The notes under the pieces: model-generated
What the model was told of the DNA's origin: nothing
The model's database searches: none
The model's input: only the letters and a program-made list of their open reading frames with translations
Translations under genes and position numbers: made by a program
Shown: in pieces, positions 1 through 7,245 of the stretch
How positions within the stretch are numbered: the first letter of the stretch is position 1
Layout of the letters: each line of letters begins with the position of its first letter
Assembly (NCBI GenBank): GCA_033720695.1
Contig: JAWWCA010000044.1
Span: forward strand, 1 to 19,429
Direction of reading: 5' to 3'
DNA from: DATGQT01 sp033720695
Lineage (GTDB): Bacteria > Bacteroidota > Rhodothermia > Rhodothermales > Rubricoccaceae
DNA: 19,429 nucleotides

Positions 1-373
1 GCCGGAGGCGCTGCCCGTGCTCCAGCGCGCCACCGAGGCCGCGACCGGCATCGGGCTCCACGCCCTGGAGCGCCACGAGGACCCCGCCCGGCCGTTCCCC
101 TACCGCCTCGACGGCGTCCTCGACGACCGCCTGGAGCGCGCCCTCCAGGCGGCCGCCCTCGCGATCCACGGCGCCCTCGGCTGCCGCGACTTCTCGCGGT
201 CCGACTTCCGCGTCGGGCCGGACGGGCGGGCCTGGTTCCTCGAAGTCAACCCGCTCCCCACGTTCGCCCCGGACGGCACCTTCGCCATCCTCGCCGAGCT
301 GGCCGGTCAGGACTACCCCGCCTTCCTCGCCGGCGTGCTGGCGGGCGGGCTCCGCCGGCTGGGGCTGCGCTGA
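1..373 (+). CDS. C-terminal part of a D-alanine-D-alanine ligase-like ATP-grasp enzyme (5' truncated)
   Basis: The frame is open from base 2 and stops with TGA at 371-373, so only about the last 123 residues are present and the true start lies outside the window. The visible part contains SDFRVGPDG followed by FLEVNPLP. In the D-Ala-D-Ala ligase/ATP-grasp family this is the segment that holds the catalytic arginine region and the Mg2+-binding Glu/Asn pair (ExNxxP). The tail (AELAGQDYPAFLAGVL) matches the usual C-terminal helix of that family. Such enzymes join a carboxylate to an amine through an acyl-phosphate, classically making D-Ala-D-Ala for peptidoglycan in the cytoplasm. The Asn is followed by PLPTF rather than the TLPG usual in true Ddl. 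A broader 'ligase-like' role is therefore as likely as cell-wall synthesis. Confidence 0.7.
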   Translation, partial: PEALPVLQRATEAATGIGLHALERHEDPARPFPYRLDGVLDDRLERALQAAALAIHGALGCRDFSRSDFRVGPDGRAWFLEVNPLPTFAPDGTFAILAELAGQDYPAFLAGVLAGGLRRLGLR

Positions 374-417
374 CTGCGGAGAGATCGCGAAGGAGCGACG
401 AATAGGCCTGCGCGCCC

Positions 418-444
418 ATACCCCCCTGTAACGCAGGGAGGTAT
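418..444. other. Inverted repeat, 11-bp arms, between the ligase-like gene and the first histidine kinase
   Basis: The left arm ATACCCCCCTG (418-428) and right arm CAGGGAGGTAT (434-444) are reverse complements with one mismatch and are separated by TAACG. It starts 45 bases after the stop of the upstream gene and lies about 117 bases before the kinase start at 561. No T-run follows, so a Rho-independent terminator is not well supported. An operator or a transcript-end hairpin are both possible. The rest of 374-560 shows nothing I recognise. Confidence 0.45.
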
Positions 445-560
445 GCTGCGTAGATCGCCGCTCGTGAGGCCGACGTGAAGACGGCCGCACCCGGTTACGA
501 CCCGCCCGGTGTGCGGGTCTATCGCGCTGCCCATCGCGCCTCCCCCGAGGCGTCCGTTCC

Positions 561-2087
561 ATGACCGCCGGTCTCCTCCATCCCCTCTCGCTCCGGTTCT
601 CCGCGCCGGCCGTCGAATCCGCGTTCCGGGCCGACTACGTCCGGCGCTCGCTGCTGCTGATGCGGTTGGCGCTCGTGCTCGGGCTCGCGCAGTACGCCGC
701 CTTCGGCGCGCTCGACGCCTGGGTGGCCGGAGCCGCCGTCGAGAGCGTCCGCGCCATCCGCGTCGTCGTCTGCGTCGCCCTCGCCCTCGGCATCGGGGCC
801 ACGTTCGTGGTGCCGCAGCGGTTCGCGCTCGTGCCCGCGGCCGTCGTGGCGCTCCTCGGGGGGCTGGGCGTCGCCGGGATGACGGCGGCCGTGCAGCACG
901 CGCACCACCTCGCCGGGCACGCCCTCGACGCGCCGCTCGCGCCGAACGGGTACTACTACGCGGGCGTGATGCTCATCCTCGTCTACGTCCACGCCCTGCT
1001 CCGCCTCCGCTTCGTCGTGGCGACGGCCGTCGGGGCGGCGATGGTCGTGGCCTACCTCGCCGTGGAGTCGCTGCACGCGCCGCGGCCGATGCTGGCCAAC
1101 AGCGCGCTCTACCTCCTCTCGGCGCAGTTCAGCGGGATGGTGGCGAGCTACGCGCTGGAGCGCTACGCCCGGCTCCAGTTCCACCACGCCCGCCGCCAGG
1201 CGCGGACGAACCGGGAACTGACCGGCGCCCTCACGGGGCTGAAGGCGGCGCAGGTGCGCCTCGTCCAGCAGGAGAAGATGGCGAGCCTCGGCCGCCTCAC
1301 CGCCGGCGTGGCCCACGAGATCAAGAACCCCCTCAACTTCGTCAACAACTTCGCCGAGATGAGCGAGGAGCTGGCCACCGAGATCGCCGGGCTGATGGCC
1401 GGGGTCGAGGGGCCACCCGATGAGGCGACGTGCGCCGAGGTGAAGGCGCTCATGGCCGACCTCTGCCTCAACGTCGCCAAGATCCGGGAGCACGGCGCGC
1501 GCGCCGACGCCATCGTCCGCTCGATGCAGGGCCACGGCGGGGTGCGGGGCGGCGAGCGCCAGCCCGCGGCCTTCAACGCGCTCGTTGAGGAGCAGGCCCG
1601 CCTCGCCCTCGACGCCTACCGCGCCCGCCACGCCGGCCTCGCGCCCACGCTCGTGCTCGACCTCGACCCCGAGGCGCGCGTGGTGCCCGTGGTCCCGCAG
1701 GAGATCGGGCGCGTGGTCACGAACCTCGTCAACAACGCGCTCTACGCCGTGGACGAGCGGAGCCGCCACCGGGCCGGCGGCGACGGCGCGCCCTACGCGC
1801 CGACGGTGACCGTGCGCACGCGGGCGCAGGGCACCGCCGCCGTCCTCGAGGTGGCCGACAACGGGGTGGGCATCCCCGCCGCCCTCCGCGAGCGGGTCTT
1901 CGAGCCGTTCTTCACCACGAAGCCGACGGGGACCGGCACCGGCCTCGGCCTCTCCCTCGCCTACGACGTCGTCACGAGCGGCCACGGCGGGACGCTCGCG
2001 CTCGAGACCGAGGAGGGGGCGGGCACCACGTTCACGGTCACCCTCCCGCTGGAGGCGCCGCAGCCGCTGGCGCTGGCGACGGCCTGA
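561..2087 (+). CDS. Membrane sensor histidine kinase (first of a tandem pair)
   Basis: This 508-residue protein has an N-terminal block of roughly six hydrophobic segments (about residues 30-220). A short linker (LVQQEKMASLGRL) follows, then a HisKA dimerisation/phosphoacceptor domain with AHEIKNPLNF in which His252 is the predicted autophosphorylated residue. The C-terminal HATPase domain shows the N box NLVNNA (388-393), the G1 box DNGVGIP (433-439), the F box FEPFFTTK and a G2 box GTGLGLSL. All catalytic boxes look intact. The membrane part has no recognisable periplasmic sensor loop of any size, so the signal is probably sensed within the membrane or by a partner. ATG 561 is the only sensible start, just before LSLRF, which aligns with the start of the next gene. 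A paralogue follows after 145 bases; no response regulator is visible nearby. Confidence 0.92.
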   Translation: MTAGLLHPLSLRFSAPAVESAFRADYVRRSLLLMRLALVLGLAQYAAFGALDAWVAGAAVESVRAIRVVVCVALALGIGATFVVPQRFALVPAAVVALLGGLGVAGMTAAVQHAHHLAGHALDAPLAPNGYYYAGVMLILVYVHALLRLRFVVATAVGAAMVVAYLAVESLHAPRPMLANSALYLLSAQFSGMVASYALERYARLQFHHARRQARTNRELTGALTGLKAAQVRLVQQEKMASLGRLTAGVAHEIKNPLNFVNNFAEMSEELATEIAGLMAGVEGPPDEATCAEVKALMADLCLNVAKIREHGARADAIVRSMQGHGGVRGGERQPAAFNALVEEQARLALDAYRARHAGLAPTLVLDLDPEARVVPVVPQEIGRVVTNLVNNALYAVDERSRHRAGGDGAPYAPTVTVRTRAQGTAAVLEVADNGVGIPAALRERVFEPFFTTKPTGTGTGLGLSLAYDVVTSGHGGTLALETEEGAGTTFTVTLPLEAPQPLALATA

Positions 2088-2123
2088 CGGGCGGCCCGGC
2101 GGGTCGGCTCGGGGGGGCGTCGG

Positions 2124-2154
2124 TTGAACGGGTCGTCTTCCGGGCCTAGATTGA
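2124..2154 (+). promoter_or_regulatory. Candidate Bacteroidota-type promoter for the second kinase
   Basis: TTG at 2124-2126 is separated by exactly 20 bases from TAGATTGA (2147-2154). That resembles the Bacteroidota -7 element TAnnTTTG, with two deviations in the second half. The spacing is identical to the better match at 7246-7276. It lies 79 bases upstream of the ATG at 2233, which suggests the second kinase can be transcribed separately from the first. Confidence 0.45.
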
Positions 2155-2232
2155 AGCCACGCGCACCGATCGCGCGCACGTCCGATCTGCTGTTCCTCGC
2201 CTCCGCGAGAGGGGAGGGCGGGACGACCGTTG

Positions 2233-3729
2233 ATGTCCCAGATTCCGTTCAAGCTTCGGTTCCCCGACCCGGAGGTGGAGGCCGCCTTCCAGGCGCGGTA
2301 CGCCACCCGCGCCCTCCTGGTGGTGCGCGTGGCCTTCGTGCTGGGGTTCGCCCAGTTCGCGCTGTTCGGGCTCCTCGACCGGTGGCGCGTCCCGCACGAG
2401 TTCCTGAACGAGATCACGCTCGTCCGCGTCGGGACGTGCACGCTGATCGCGCTCGGCTTCGCCTACACGTGGTTCCCCTCGTTCCTCCGCACCATGCAGG
2501 TGGCCGTCGGGGCCGTGGGGGTGGTGTGCGGCGCCGCGGTCGCGCTGATGATGTTCATCGTCGGCGAGGCGACGGTCTACTACCACTACTACGCGAGCGA
2601 GATGCTCCTGCTCTTCTTCGCGTACGTCCTGATGCGGATGCGGCTGGGCTACGCCGTCGCGGTGGGGTGGACGATCACGGCCGTCTACCTCCTCGCCGCC
2701 GTCCTCGTGGACACCGCCGCCGAGGCGCTCGCCCGCGACGTGTTCTACCTCGTCTCGGCGAACCTCACGGGGATGATGGCCGCCTACGGCCTGGAGTACT
2801 ACGCCCGGCGGGTCTACGCCCAGAACCGCGTGCTCTTCCGGCGCAACGCCGAGCTCGCCGACGCCCTCGGCGACCTCCGCGCGGCGCAGGAGCAGCTCGT
2901 CCAGCAGGAGAAGCTCGCCAGCCTCGGCCAACTCACCGCCGGCGTGGCCCACGAGATCAAGAACCCGCTCAACTTCGTCAACAACTTCGCCGGGCTCAGC
3001 GGCGACCTCGTCCGCGAGATCCGCGGCGCGCTCGCCGCCGATCCCGCCCGCCCCGTCGGCGAGGCACTGGGCGACGTGGCGGACCTCTTCGAGGATCTCC
3101 AGGCGAACACGGAGAAGATCGCGGCCCACGGCAGCCGCGCCGACGGCATCGTCCGGGCCATGCTCGCGCACACCCGCAGCGGCAGCGGCGCCCGGGAGGA
3201 CGTGGACCTCCGCGCCCTTGTCGAGGAGCAGGTGGGGCTCGCCTACCACAGCGCCCAGGCCCGGAACGACGCCTTCGCCTGCACGCTCAAGCGGAAGGAC
3301 GACCCGGCGCTGCGCCCCGTCCATTGCGCGCCCGAAGACATCAGCCGCGTGCTCCAGAACCTCCTCAGCAACGCGCTCCACGCCGTCGCCGCGCGGGCCC
3401 GGGAGGAGGCGGGCGGCGACGGCGCCTACGAGCCGACCGTGGTGGTGCGGACGCGCCAGGACGAGGGGGGCGTCGCCGTGACGGTCGAGGACAACGGGGC
3501 GGGCATCCCGGCCGACGTCGAGGGGCGCGTGTTCGAGCCGTTCTTCACGACGAAGCCGCCGGGCGAGGGCACTGGCCTCGGCCTCTCCCTCGCCCACGAG
3601 ATCGTCCGCAGCCACGGCGGGACGCTCACCTTCGAGACCGAGGTGGGGGTGGGCACGCGGTTCACCGTCACGCTCCCGCAAGCGCCGGAGCCGGCGGCGG
3701 CGGATCGGGCCGTGGCCGCGCAGGCTTAG
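2233..3729 (+). CDS. Membrane sensor histidine kinase (second of a tandem pair)
   Basis: This 498-residue protein is built exactly like its upstream neighbour. It opens with FKLRFPDPEVEAAFQARY (compare LSLRFSAPAVESAFRADY). About six membrane segments follow to residue ~190, then the linker LVQQEKLASLGQL and a HisKA domain with AHEIKNPLNF, whose His240 is the predicted phosphoacceptor. The HATPase domain has the N box NLLSNA (376-381), the G1 box DNGAGIP (420-426), FEPFFTTK and GTGLGLSL. All catalytic boxes are present. TTG 2230 is directly followed by ATG 2233, and I take the ATG. A purine-rich GGGGAGGGCGGG lies 10-20 bases upstream but is too distant to be a normal Shine-Dalgarno site. A candidate promoter lies at 2124-2154. 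The input signal and cognate regulator are unknown. Confidence 0.92.
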   Translation: MSQIPFKLRFPDPEVEAAFQARYATRALLVVRVAFVLGFAQFALFGLLDRWRVPHEFLNEITLVRVGTCTLIALGFAYTWFPSFLRTMQVAVGAVGVVCGAAVALMMFIVGEATVYYHYYASEMLLLFFAYVLMRMRLGYAVAVGWTITAVYLLAAVLVDTAAEALARDVFYLVSANLTGMMAAYGLEYYARRVYAQNRVLFRRNAELADALGDLRAAQEQLVQQEKLASLGQLTAGVAHEIKNPLNFVNNFAGLSGDLVREIRGALAADPARPVGEALGDVADLFEDLQANTEKIAAHGSRADGIVRAMLAHTRSGSGAREDVDLRALVEEQVGLAYHSAQARNDAFACTLKRKDDPALRPVHCAPEDISRVLQNLLSNALHAVAARAREEAGGDGAYEPTVVVRTRQDEGGVAVTVEDNGAGIPADVEGRVFEPFFTTKPPGEGTGLGLSLAHEIVRSHGGTLTFETEVGVGTRFTVTLPQAPEPAAADRAVAAQA

Positions 3730-3789
3730 GGGAGGGGAATCCCCGGCGCCTTCAGCATCCGCGCGCGGGGGCCGGCGTAGCATCCCGGC

Positions 3790-4038
3790 ATGGACGCGCC
3801 GCCCTCCCCCGACCGCCCCACCTGCCCCTGCGGGCACGACCGCTACCACCACGCCGTCCGCCCCGACTTCTCGCACGGCGCGCTCGCCTGGCTCGCGTTC
3901 TTCACCGGCGTCTCGGCCACGCCCAAGGCCATCACCTTCCGGTGCAGCCGCTGCGGCGAGGCCTTCGAGACCACGCGCGACCCCCGCGTCCTCCGCGCCT
4001 TCCGCCGCTACCCCGACATCAGCGCCGACCGCCCGTGA
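3790..4038 (+). CDS. Small zinc-ribbon-like protein, function unknown
   Basis: This is an 82-residue protein with two cysteine pairs, Cys12-X-Cys14 followed by a His-rich patch (GHDRYHH), and Cys52-X2-Cys55 followed by G. That is the layout of a small zinc ribbon. The middle segment (about residues 30-43, ALAWLAFFTGV) is hydrophobic but short for a membrane span. Its TGA stop overlaps the GTG start of the aminomutase gene within GTGA (4035-4038), so the two are probably translated together and may work together. I do not recognise a named family. The coding call rests on the tight coupling, the cysteine pattern and the third-position GC bias. Confidence 0.7.
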   Translation: MDAPPSPDRPTCPCGHDRYHHAVRPDFSHGALAWLAFFTGVSATPKAITFRCSRCGEAFETTRDPRVLRAFRRYPDISADRP

Positions 4039-5240
4039 CGGCCTTCCCCCAGCACAACGCCTCCCTCGCCGAGTGGACCGACTGGCGCTGGCAGATGCGC
4101 CACCGCGTCGACGACCTCGCCACGCTGGAGCGGTACGTCCGCCCCACCGCGGGCGAGCGGGAGGCCATCGCCCGGACCGAGGGCCTCTTCCGCTGGACCA
4201 TCACGCCGTACTACGCGAGCCTGATGGACGCCACCGACCCCGCCTGCCCCATCCGGCAGCACGTCGTCCCCCAGCGCTGGGAGCTGGCGCCCGACATCGT
4301 CGGCGTCGTGGATCCCCTCGACGAGGTCGGCCACTCGCCCGTCAAGAACCTCATCCACAACTACCCGGACAAGGTCGCCTTCTGCGTCACGAGCGAGTGC
4401 GCCGTCTACTGCCGCTACTGCCTCCGCAAGCGGATGGTGGGCGACGCCGACTCCATGATGCGCAAGAGCGAGCTGCGTGAGGCGCTCGCCTACCTCCGCG
4501 AGACGCCCGCCGTCCGCGACGTCCTCCTCACCGGCGGCGACCCCCTCGTCTTCTCCGACGCCAACCTCGACTGGCTGCTCTCGGAGCTGCGGGCCATCCC
4601 GCACGTCGAGGTCGTCCGCCTGGGCTCGCGGCTCCCCGTCGTCAACCCGTTCCGGATCACGCCTGCGCTGTGCGATGTCCTGCGGCGGCACCACCCCGTC
4701 TGGCTGAACACCCACTTCAACCACCCCAAAGAGCTCACGCCCGAGGCCGCCGAGGCGTGCGCGCGCCTGGCCGACGCCGGGGTGCCCGTCGGCAACCAGA
4801 GCGTGCTCCTCCGCGGCATCAACGACGCCGCCGAGACCCTGCGCTCGTTGTGCGAGGGCCTCGTCGCCCTCCGCGTCCGGCCGTACTACCTCTACCAGGC
4901 CCAACTCATCGGCGGGACGGCGCACCTGCGGACGCCCATCGAGACGGGCCTGCACCTCATGCAGGGGCTCCGCGGCCACACCTCCGGCTTCGCCGTCCCC
5001 CTCTACGTCCTCGACACGCCCGACGGCAAGGTGCCCCTCACGCGCGACTACGTGCGCGGCCGCTCCGGCGACCACGTGGTGATGGAGACGACGCGCGGGA
5101 CGGTCTGGGCCGAGCCCAACCCGATCCCCGACGGCCTCGACCTCCCGCTCCGCCTCCCCGAGATCGCGATGCCGCCGGAGGCGAAGACGGTCCCGACGGG
5201 TGCGCCGACGTTCGTCCACGGCGAGCGGGCCCCCGCCTAG
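4035..5240 (+). CDS. Lysine 2,3-aminomutase-family radical SAM/PLP enzyme, substrate uncertain
   Basis: This 401-residue protein is collinear with clostridial lysine 2,3-aminomutase (about 416 residues). It carries the radical SAM cluster motif CAVYCRYC (Cys122, Cys126, Cys129), then LRKR, whose Arg matches the carboxylate-binding Arg134, then LLTGGDPL, the segment RPYYLYQ, and the PLP lysine in DTPDGK (Lys332). Enzymes of this family move an amino group between carbons 2 and 3 using a 5'-deoxyadenosyl radical. Two features differ. The residue equivalent to Asp293, which holds the lysine side-chain amine, is Gln290, although the Asp330 equivalent is kept as Asp327. The zinc cysteines are also missing (Cys268 position is Ala265, and there is no C-terminal CxCxxC). 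The GTG start at 4035 overlaps the stop of the preceding gene and gives the expected N-terminus. Family membership is certain; lysine as substrate is not. Confidence 0.9.
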   Translation: MTAFPQHNASLAEWTDWRWQMRHRVDDLATLERYVRPTAGEREAIARTEGLFRWTITPYYASLMDATDPACPIRQHVVPQRWELAPDIVGVVDPLDEVGHSPVKNLIHNYPDKVAFCVTSECAVYCRYCLRKRMVGDADSMMRKSELREALAYLRETPAVRDVLLTGGDPLVFSDANLDWLLSELRAIPHVEVVRLGSRLPVVNPFRITPALCDVLRRHHPVWLNTHFNHPKELTPEAAEACARLADAGVPVGNQSVLLRGINDAAETLRSLCEGLVALRVRPYYLYQAQLIGGTAHLRTPIETGLHLMQGLRGHTSGFAVPLYVLDTPDGKVPLTRDYVRGRSGDHVVMETTRGTVWAEPNPIPDGLDLPLRLPEIAMPPEAKTVPTGAPTFVHGERAPA

Positions 5241-5303
5241 GCGGACGCGCTGGGCACCCGGACGGCGCGGGCGCGTCGGAGGCGCCCACCCGTCTCCCTC
5301 CGT

Positions 5304-6392
5304 ATGCGCCTCGTCATCGTCGGTGCCGGGCCCGCCGGGCTCGCCGCCGCCTACGCCCTCCGCGACGCCCCGCTCGACGTCGTCGTCCTCGAAAAGAGCC
5401 GGGGCGTCTCCGGCCGCGCCGCCACGCGCTGGCGCGACGTGGCCGCGGGCGGCGAGACCGCGCGGTGGCGCTACGACCACGGCGCCCAGTACCTCAGCCC
5501 CGACCCCGACAGCGCGGCGGCCCGGCTCGTCCGCGACGCGCTGCCCTCGGACGACCTCGTCGACATCGAGCGCCCTGTCTGGCCCTTCGACGACGACGGC
5601 ACGCTCCGCCCCGACCAGGTCCGCGACGGCGGCGGACCGAAGTGGACCTGGCCCGACGGCACCGCCGAGCTCGGGCGCCGCCTCCGCGACGCGACGCCCG
5701 GCCTCGACCTCCGGCTGAAGACGCGCGCCGAACGGCTCGCGCGCGACGGCGGCGCCTGGCGCGTCGAGACCGACGGGGAGGCCGTCGCCGCCGACGCCGT
5801 GCTCGTCACGGCCCCCGCGCCGCAGGCGGCCGACCTCCTCGCCCGGAGCGAGGGGCTCGACGACCGCGACGCCCTCGTGGACGCCCTCGGCGCGGCGACC
5901 TACCGCAAGCAGTTCACCGTCGTCCTCGGGTTCGCCGAGACCCTCGCGCGGCCCGGCCCCGCGTACGCCTACGTCAACGCCGACGAGCACGGCGGCGCGG
6001 GCGGCGGGCACCCCGTGGCCTGGCTCGCCGTCGAGAGCGACAAGCCGGGGCGGGCGCCTGACGGCGCGACACTCCTCCTCAGCCAGATGAGCCCGGCCTG
6101 GACCGAAACCCATTTCGACGCCGACCCCGCCGACGTGGTCGCGGCGGCCCTCCCGCCTGTCGAGGCGCTCTGGGGACCGCTGCCCGCGCCCCTCTTCACC
6201 GACACCCAGCGCTGGCGCTACGCCCTCCCCGACCGGCCGGTCGACGTCGGACGGCTGCGGGCGGCCGAGCCGGCGGGCCTCTTCGTCGCGGGCGACGGGA
6301 CGGCCGGGAAGGGGCGCGTCCACCTCGCGCTCGAGGAGGGCCTCGCCGCGGCCGGCCGCGTCCGGGCGTGGGCCGAGGCGCGGCGCTCCTGA
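5304..6392 (+). CDS. Renalase-like FAD/NAD(P)-dependent oxidoreductase (amine oxidase family)
   Basis: This is a 362-residue cytoplasmic flavoprotein. The N-terminus is a Rossmann dinucleotide-binding fold with GAGPAG (7-12) and the ribose-binding Glu30, directly followed by KSRGVSGRAATR, the hallmark of the renalase-like branch of the amine-oxidase superfamily. DHGAQYLS comes next, as in those proteins. Near the C-terminus, FVAGDGTAGKGRV with GDG at 330-332 is the second FAD contact. Known bacterial renalases oxidise off-pathway dihydro forms of NAD(P)H. Many relatives have no assigned substrate, so I do not name one. It begins 63 bases after the aminomutase gene on the same strand; that gap holds only a weak GC hairpin. 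No Shine-Dalgarno sequence is seen before ATG 5304. Confidence 0.85.
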   Translation: MRLVIVGAGPAGLAAAYALRDAPLDVVVLEKSRGVSGRAATRWRDVAAGGETARWRYDHGAQYLSPDPDSAAARLVRDALPSDDLVDIERPVWPFDDDGTLRPDQVRDGGGPKWTWPDGTAELGRRLRDATPGLDLRLKTRAERLARDGGAWRVETDGEAVAADAVLVTAPAPQAADLLARSEGLDDRDALVDALGAATYRKQFTVVLGFAETLARPGPAYAYVNADEHGGAGGGHPVAWLAVESDKPGRAPDGATLLLSQMSPAWTETHFDADPADVVAAALPPVEALWGPLPAPLFTDTQRWRYALPDRPVDVGRLRAAEPAGLFVAGDGTAGKGRVHLALEEGLAAAGRVRAWAEARRS

Positions 6393-6446
6393 ACCTCGCC
6401 ACGGCCTGCCGGTACCTACGGCCCTCTCTCCCCAGCCCGTCCCCTC

Positions 6447-7163
6447 ATGTCCGACCGCGACCTCGACGAGATCCTCGACCAGCAGGACGTCGACCCGAGC
6501 GAGCGCCCCGACGACTACGACGACGCCTACACCGAGCCCGCGCTGCGGTGGCGCCTGAAGGAGGCGATCCAGGCCAGCGGCCAGGGCGGCGAGCCCGGCG
6601 AGTGGAGCGCGCGCAAGGCGCAGCGCCTCGTGCAGGAGTACGAGCGGCGCGGCGGCGGCTACCGCGGCGACAAGAGCGCGAGCCAGCGGAGCCTGGAGGC
6701 GTGGACGCAGCAGGACTGGCAGACCGCCGAGGGCTCGGCCGACGCTGCCTCCGGCGACGGCATGAGCCGCTACCTCCCCCGCGACGCCTGGGCCCTCCTC
6801 ACCGAGAGCGCCCGCGAGGAGGCCGAGCGGTCCAAGCAGGAGGCCGACGACCAGGGCGAGCAGTACGCCGACTGGCCCGACGTCGTCCACCGCGTCATGA
6901 ACGAGCTCGGCTACACCGAGGGCGGCGACGGCCTCACGAAGAGCGAGCTCTACGCCCGCGCCCAGGAGCTCGACGTCGAGGGGCGCTCGGACATGACGAA
7001 GGACGAGCTGAAGACCGCCATCCTCGACGCGACCCGCGACGCCGAGGGGGCGCCGACGAAGGACGAGCTCTACACCCGTGCCCAGGCCCTCGGCATCGGG
7101 GGGCGGAGCCAGATGACGAAGGCGGAGCTGAAGGCGGCCGTCGCCGGAGCGAGGAGCGCGTAG
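6447..7163 (+). CDS. DUF5872-type protein with two C-terminal SAP/Rho-N-like repeats
   Basis: This is a 238-residue, highly charged soluble protein. Residues about 30-140 match what I remember of the DUF5872 domain: Y(T)(E/D)PALRxRxKE, then GGEPGEWSARKAQRLVQEYE, a Gly-rich stretch, LEAWTQQDW and YLPRDAWALL. That domain is known from bacteria and from large DNA viruses of algae, and it has no established function. The tail carries two copies of a 29-residue unit (164-192 and 204-232) of the form TKxELYxRAQxLxxxGRSxMTKxELKxA. These resemble the helix-extended-helix SAP or Rho N-terminal motifs that bind nucleic acid. A DNA- or RNA-associated role is therefore a reasonable guess, but only a guess. 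ATG 6447 is chosen because the preceding bases include the stop of the previous gene and no better start. Confidence 0.8.
   Translation: MSDRDLDEILDQQDVDPSERPDDYDDAYTEPALRWRLKEAIQASGQGGEPGEWSARKAQRLVQEYERRGGGYRGDKSASQRSLEAWTQQDWQTAEGSADAASGDGMSRYLPRDAWALLTESAREEAERSKQEADDQGEQYADWPDVVHRVMNELGYTEGGDGLTKSELYARAQELDVEGRSDMTKDELKTAILDATRDAEGAPTKDELYTRAQALGIGGRSQMTKAELKAAVAGARSA
6936..7142 (+). repeat. Tandem 87-bp coding repeat inside the DUF5872-type gene
   Basis: Two in-frame units, 6936-7022 and 7056-7142, encode the same 29-residue motif and are still clearly similar at the DNA level, for example both contain GACGAGCTC or GAGCGAGCTC followed by TAC. They are separated by 33 bases that encode a Asp/Glu-rich spacer. 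This is an internal domain duplication rather than a mobile repeat. Confidence 0.75.
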
Positions 7164-7174
7164 CGCGCTCTAGC

Positions 7175-7194
7175 CCGCCACTGGAGCCTGGCGG
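7175..7194 (+). terminator. Weak hairpin after the DUF5872-type gene, possible terminator
   Basis: CCGCCA (7175-7180) and TGGCGG (7189-7194) form a 6-bp stem over an 8-base loop, 11 bases after the stop codon at 7161-7163, and outer bases AGC/GCT can extend it after a mismatch. No T-run follows. It may end transcription before the separate promoter at 7246-7276, but the support is slight. Confidence 0.25.
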
Positions 7195-7245
7195 CCGGCT
7201 TCAGCAGTCCGGATCGTGGAGATATGGTGTGAGCCATGTCGCGCC

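Noticed and set aside
2124..4034. Open frame continuous with the aminomutase gene that would add over 600 residues at its N-terminus
   Set aside because: The upstream part lies in another frame of the second kinase and the zinc-ribbon gene and is a low-complexity Arg/Pro/Gly shadow; the family starts at GTG 4035.
5244..5277. GACGCGC...GCGCGTC hairpin between the aminomutase and renalase-like genes
   Set aside because: A 7-bp stem over a 20-base loop with no T-run is expected by chance in DNA this rich in GC.
4008..6890. Minus-strand open frame of 960 codons
   Set aside because: It is antisense to the aminomutase, renalase-like and DUF5872-type genes, has no domain, and reflects the lack of stop codons in very GC-rich DNA.
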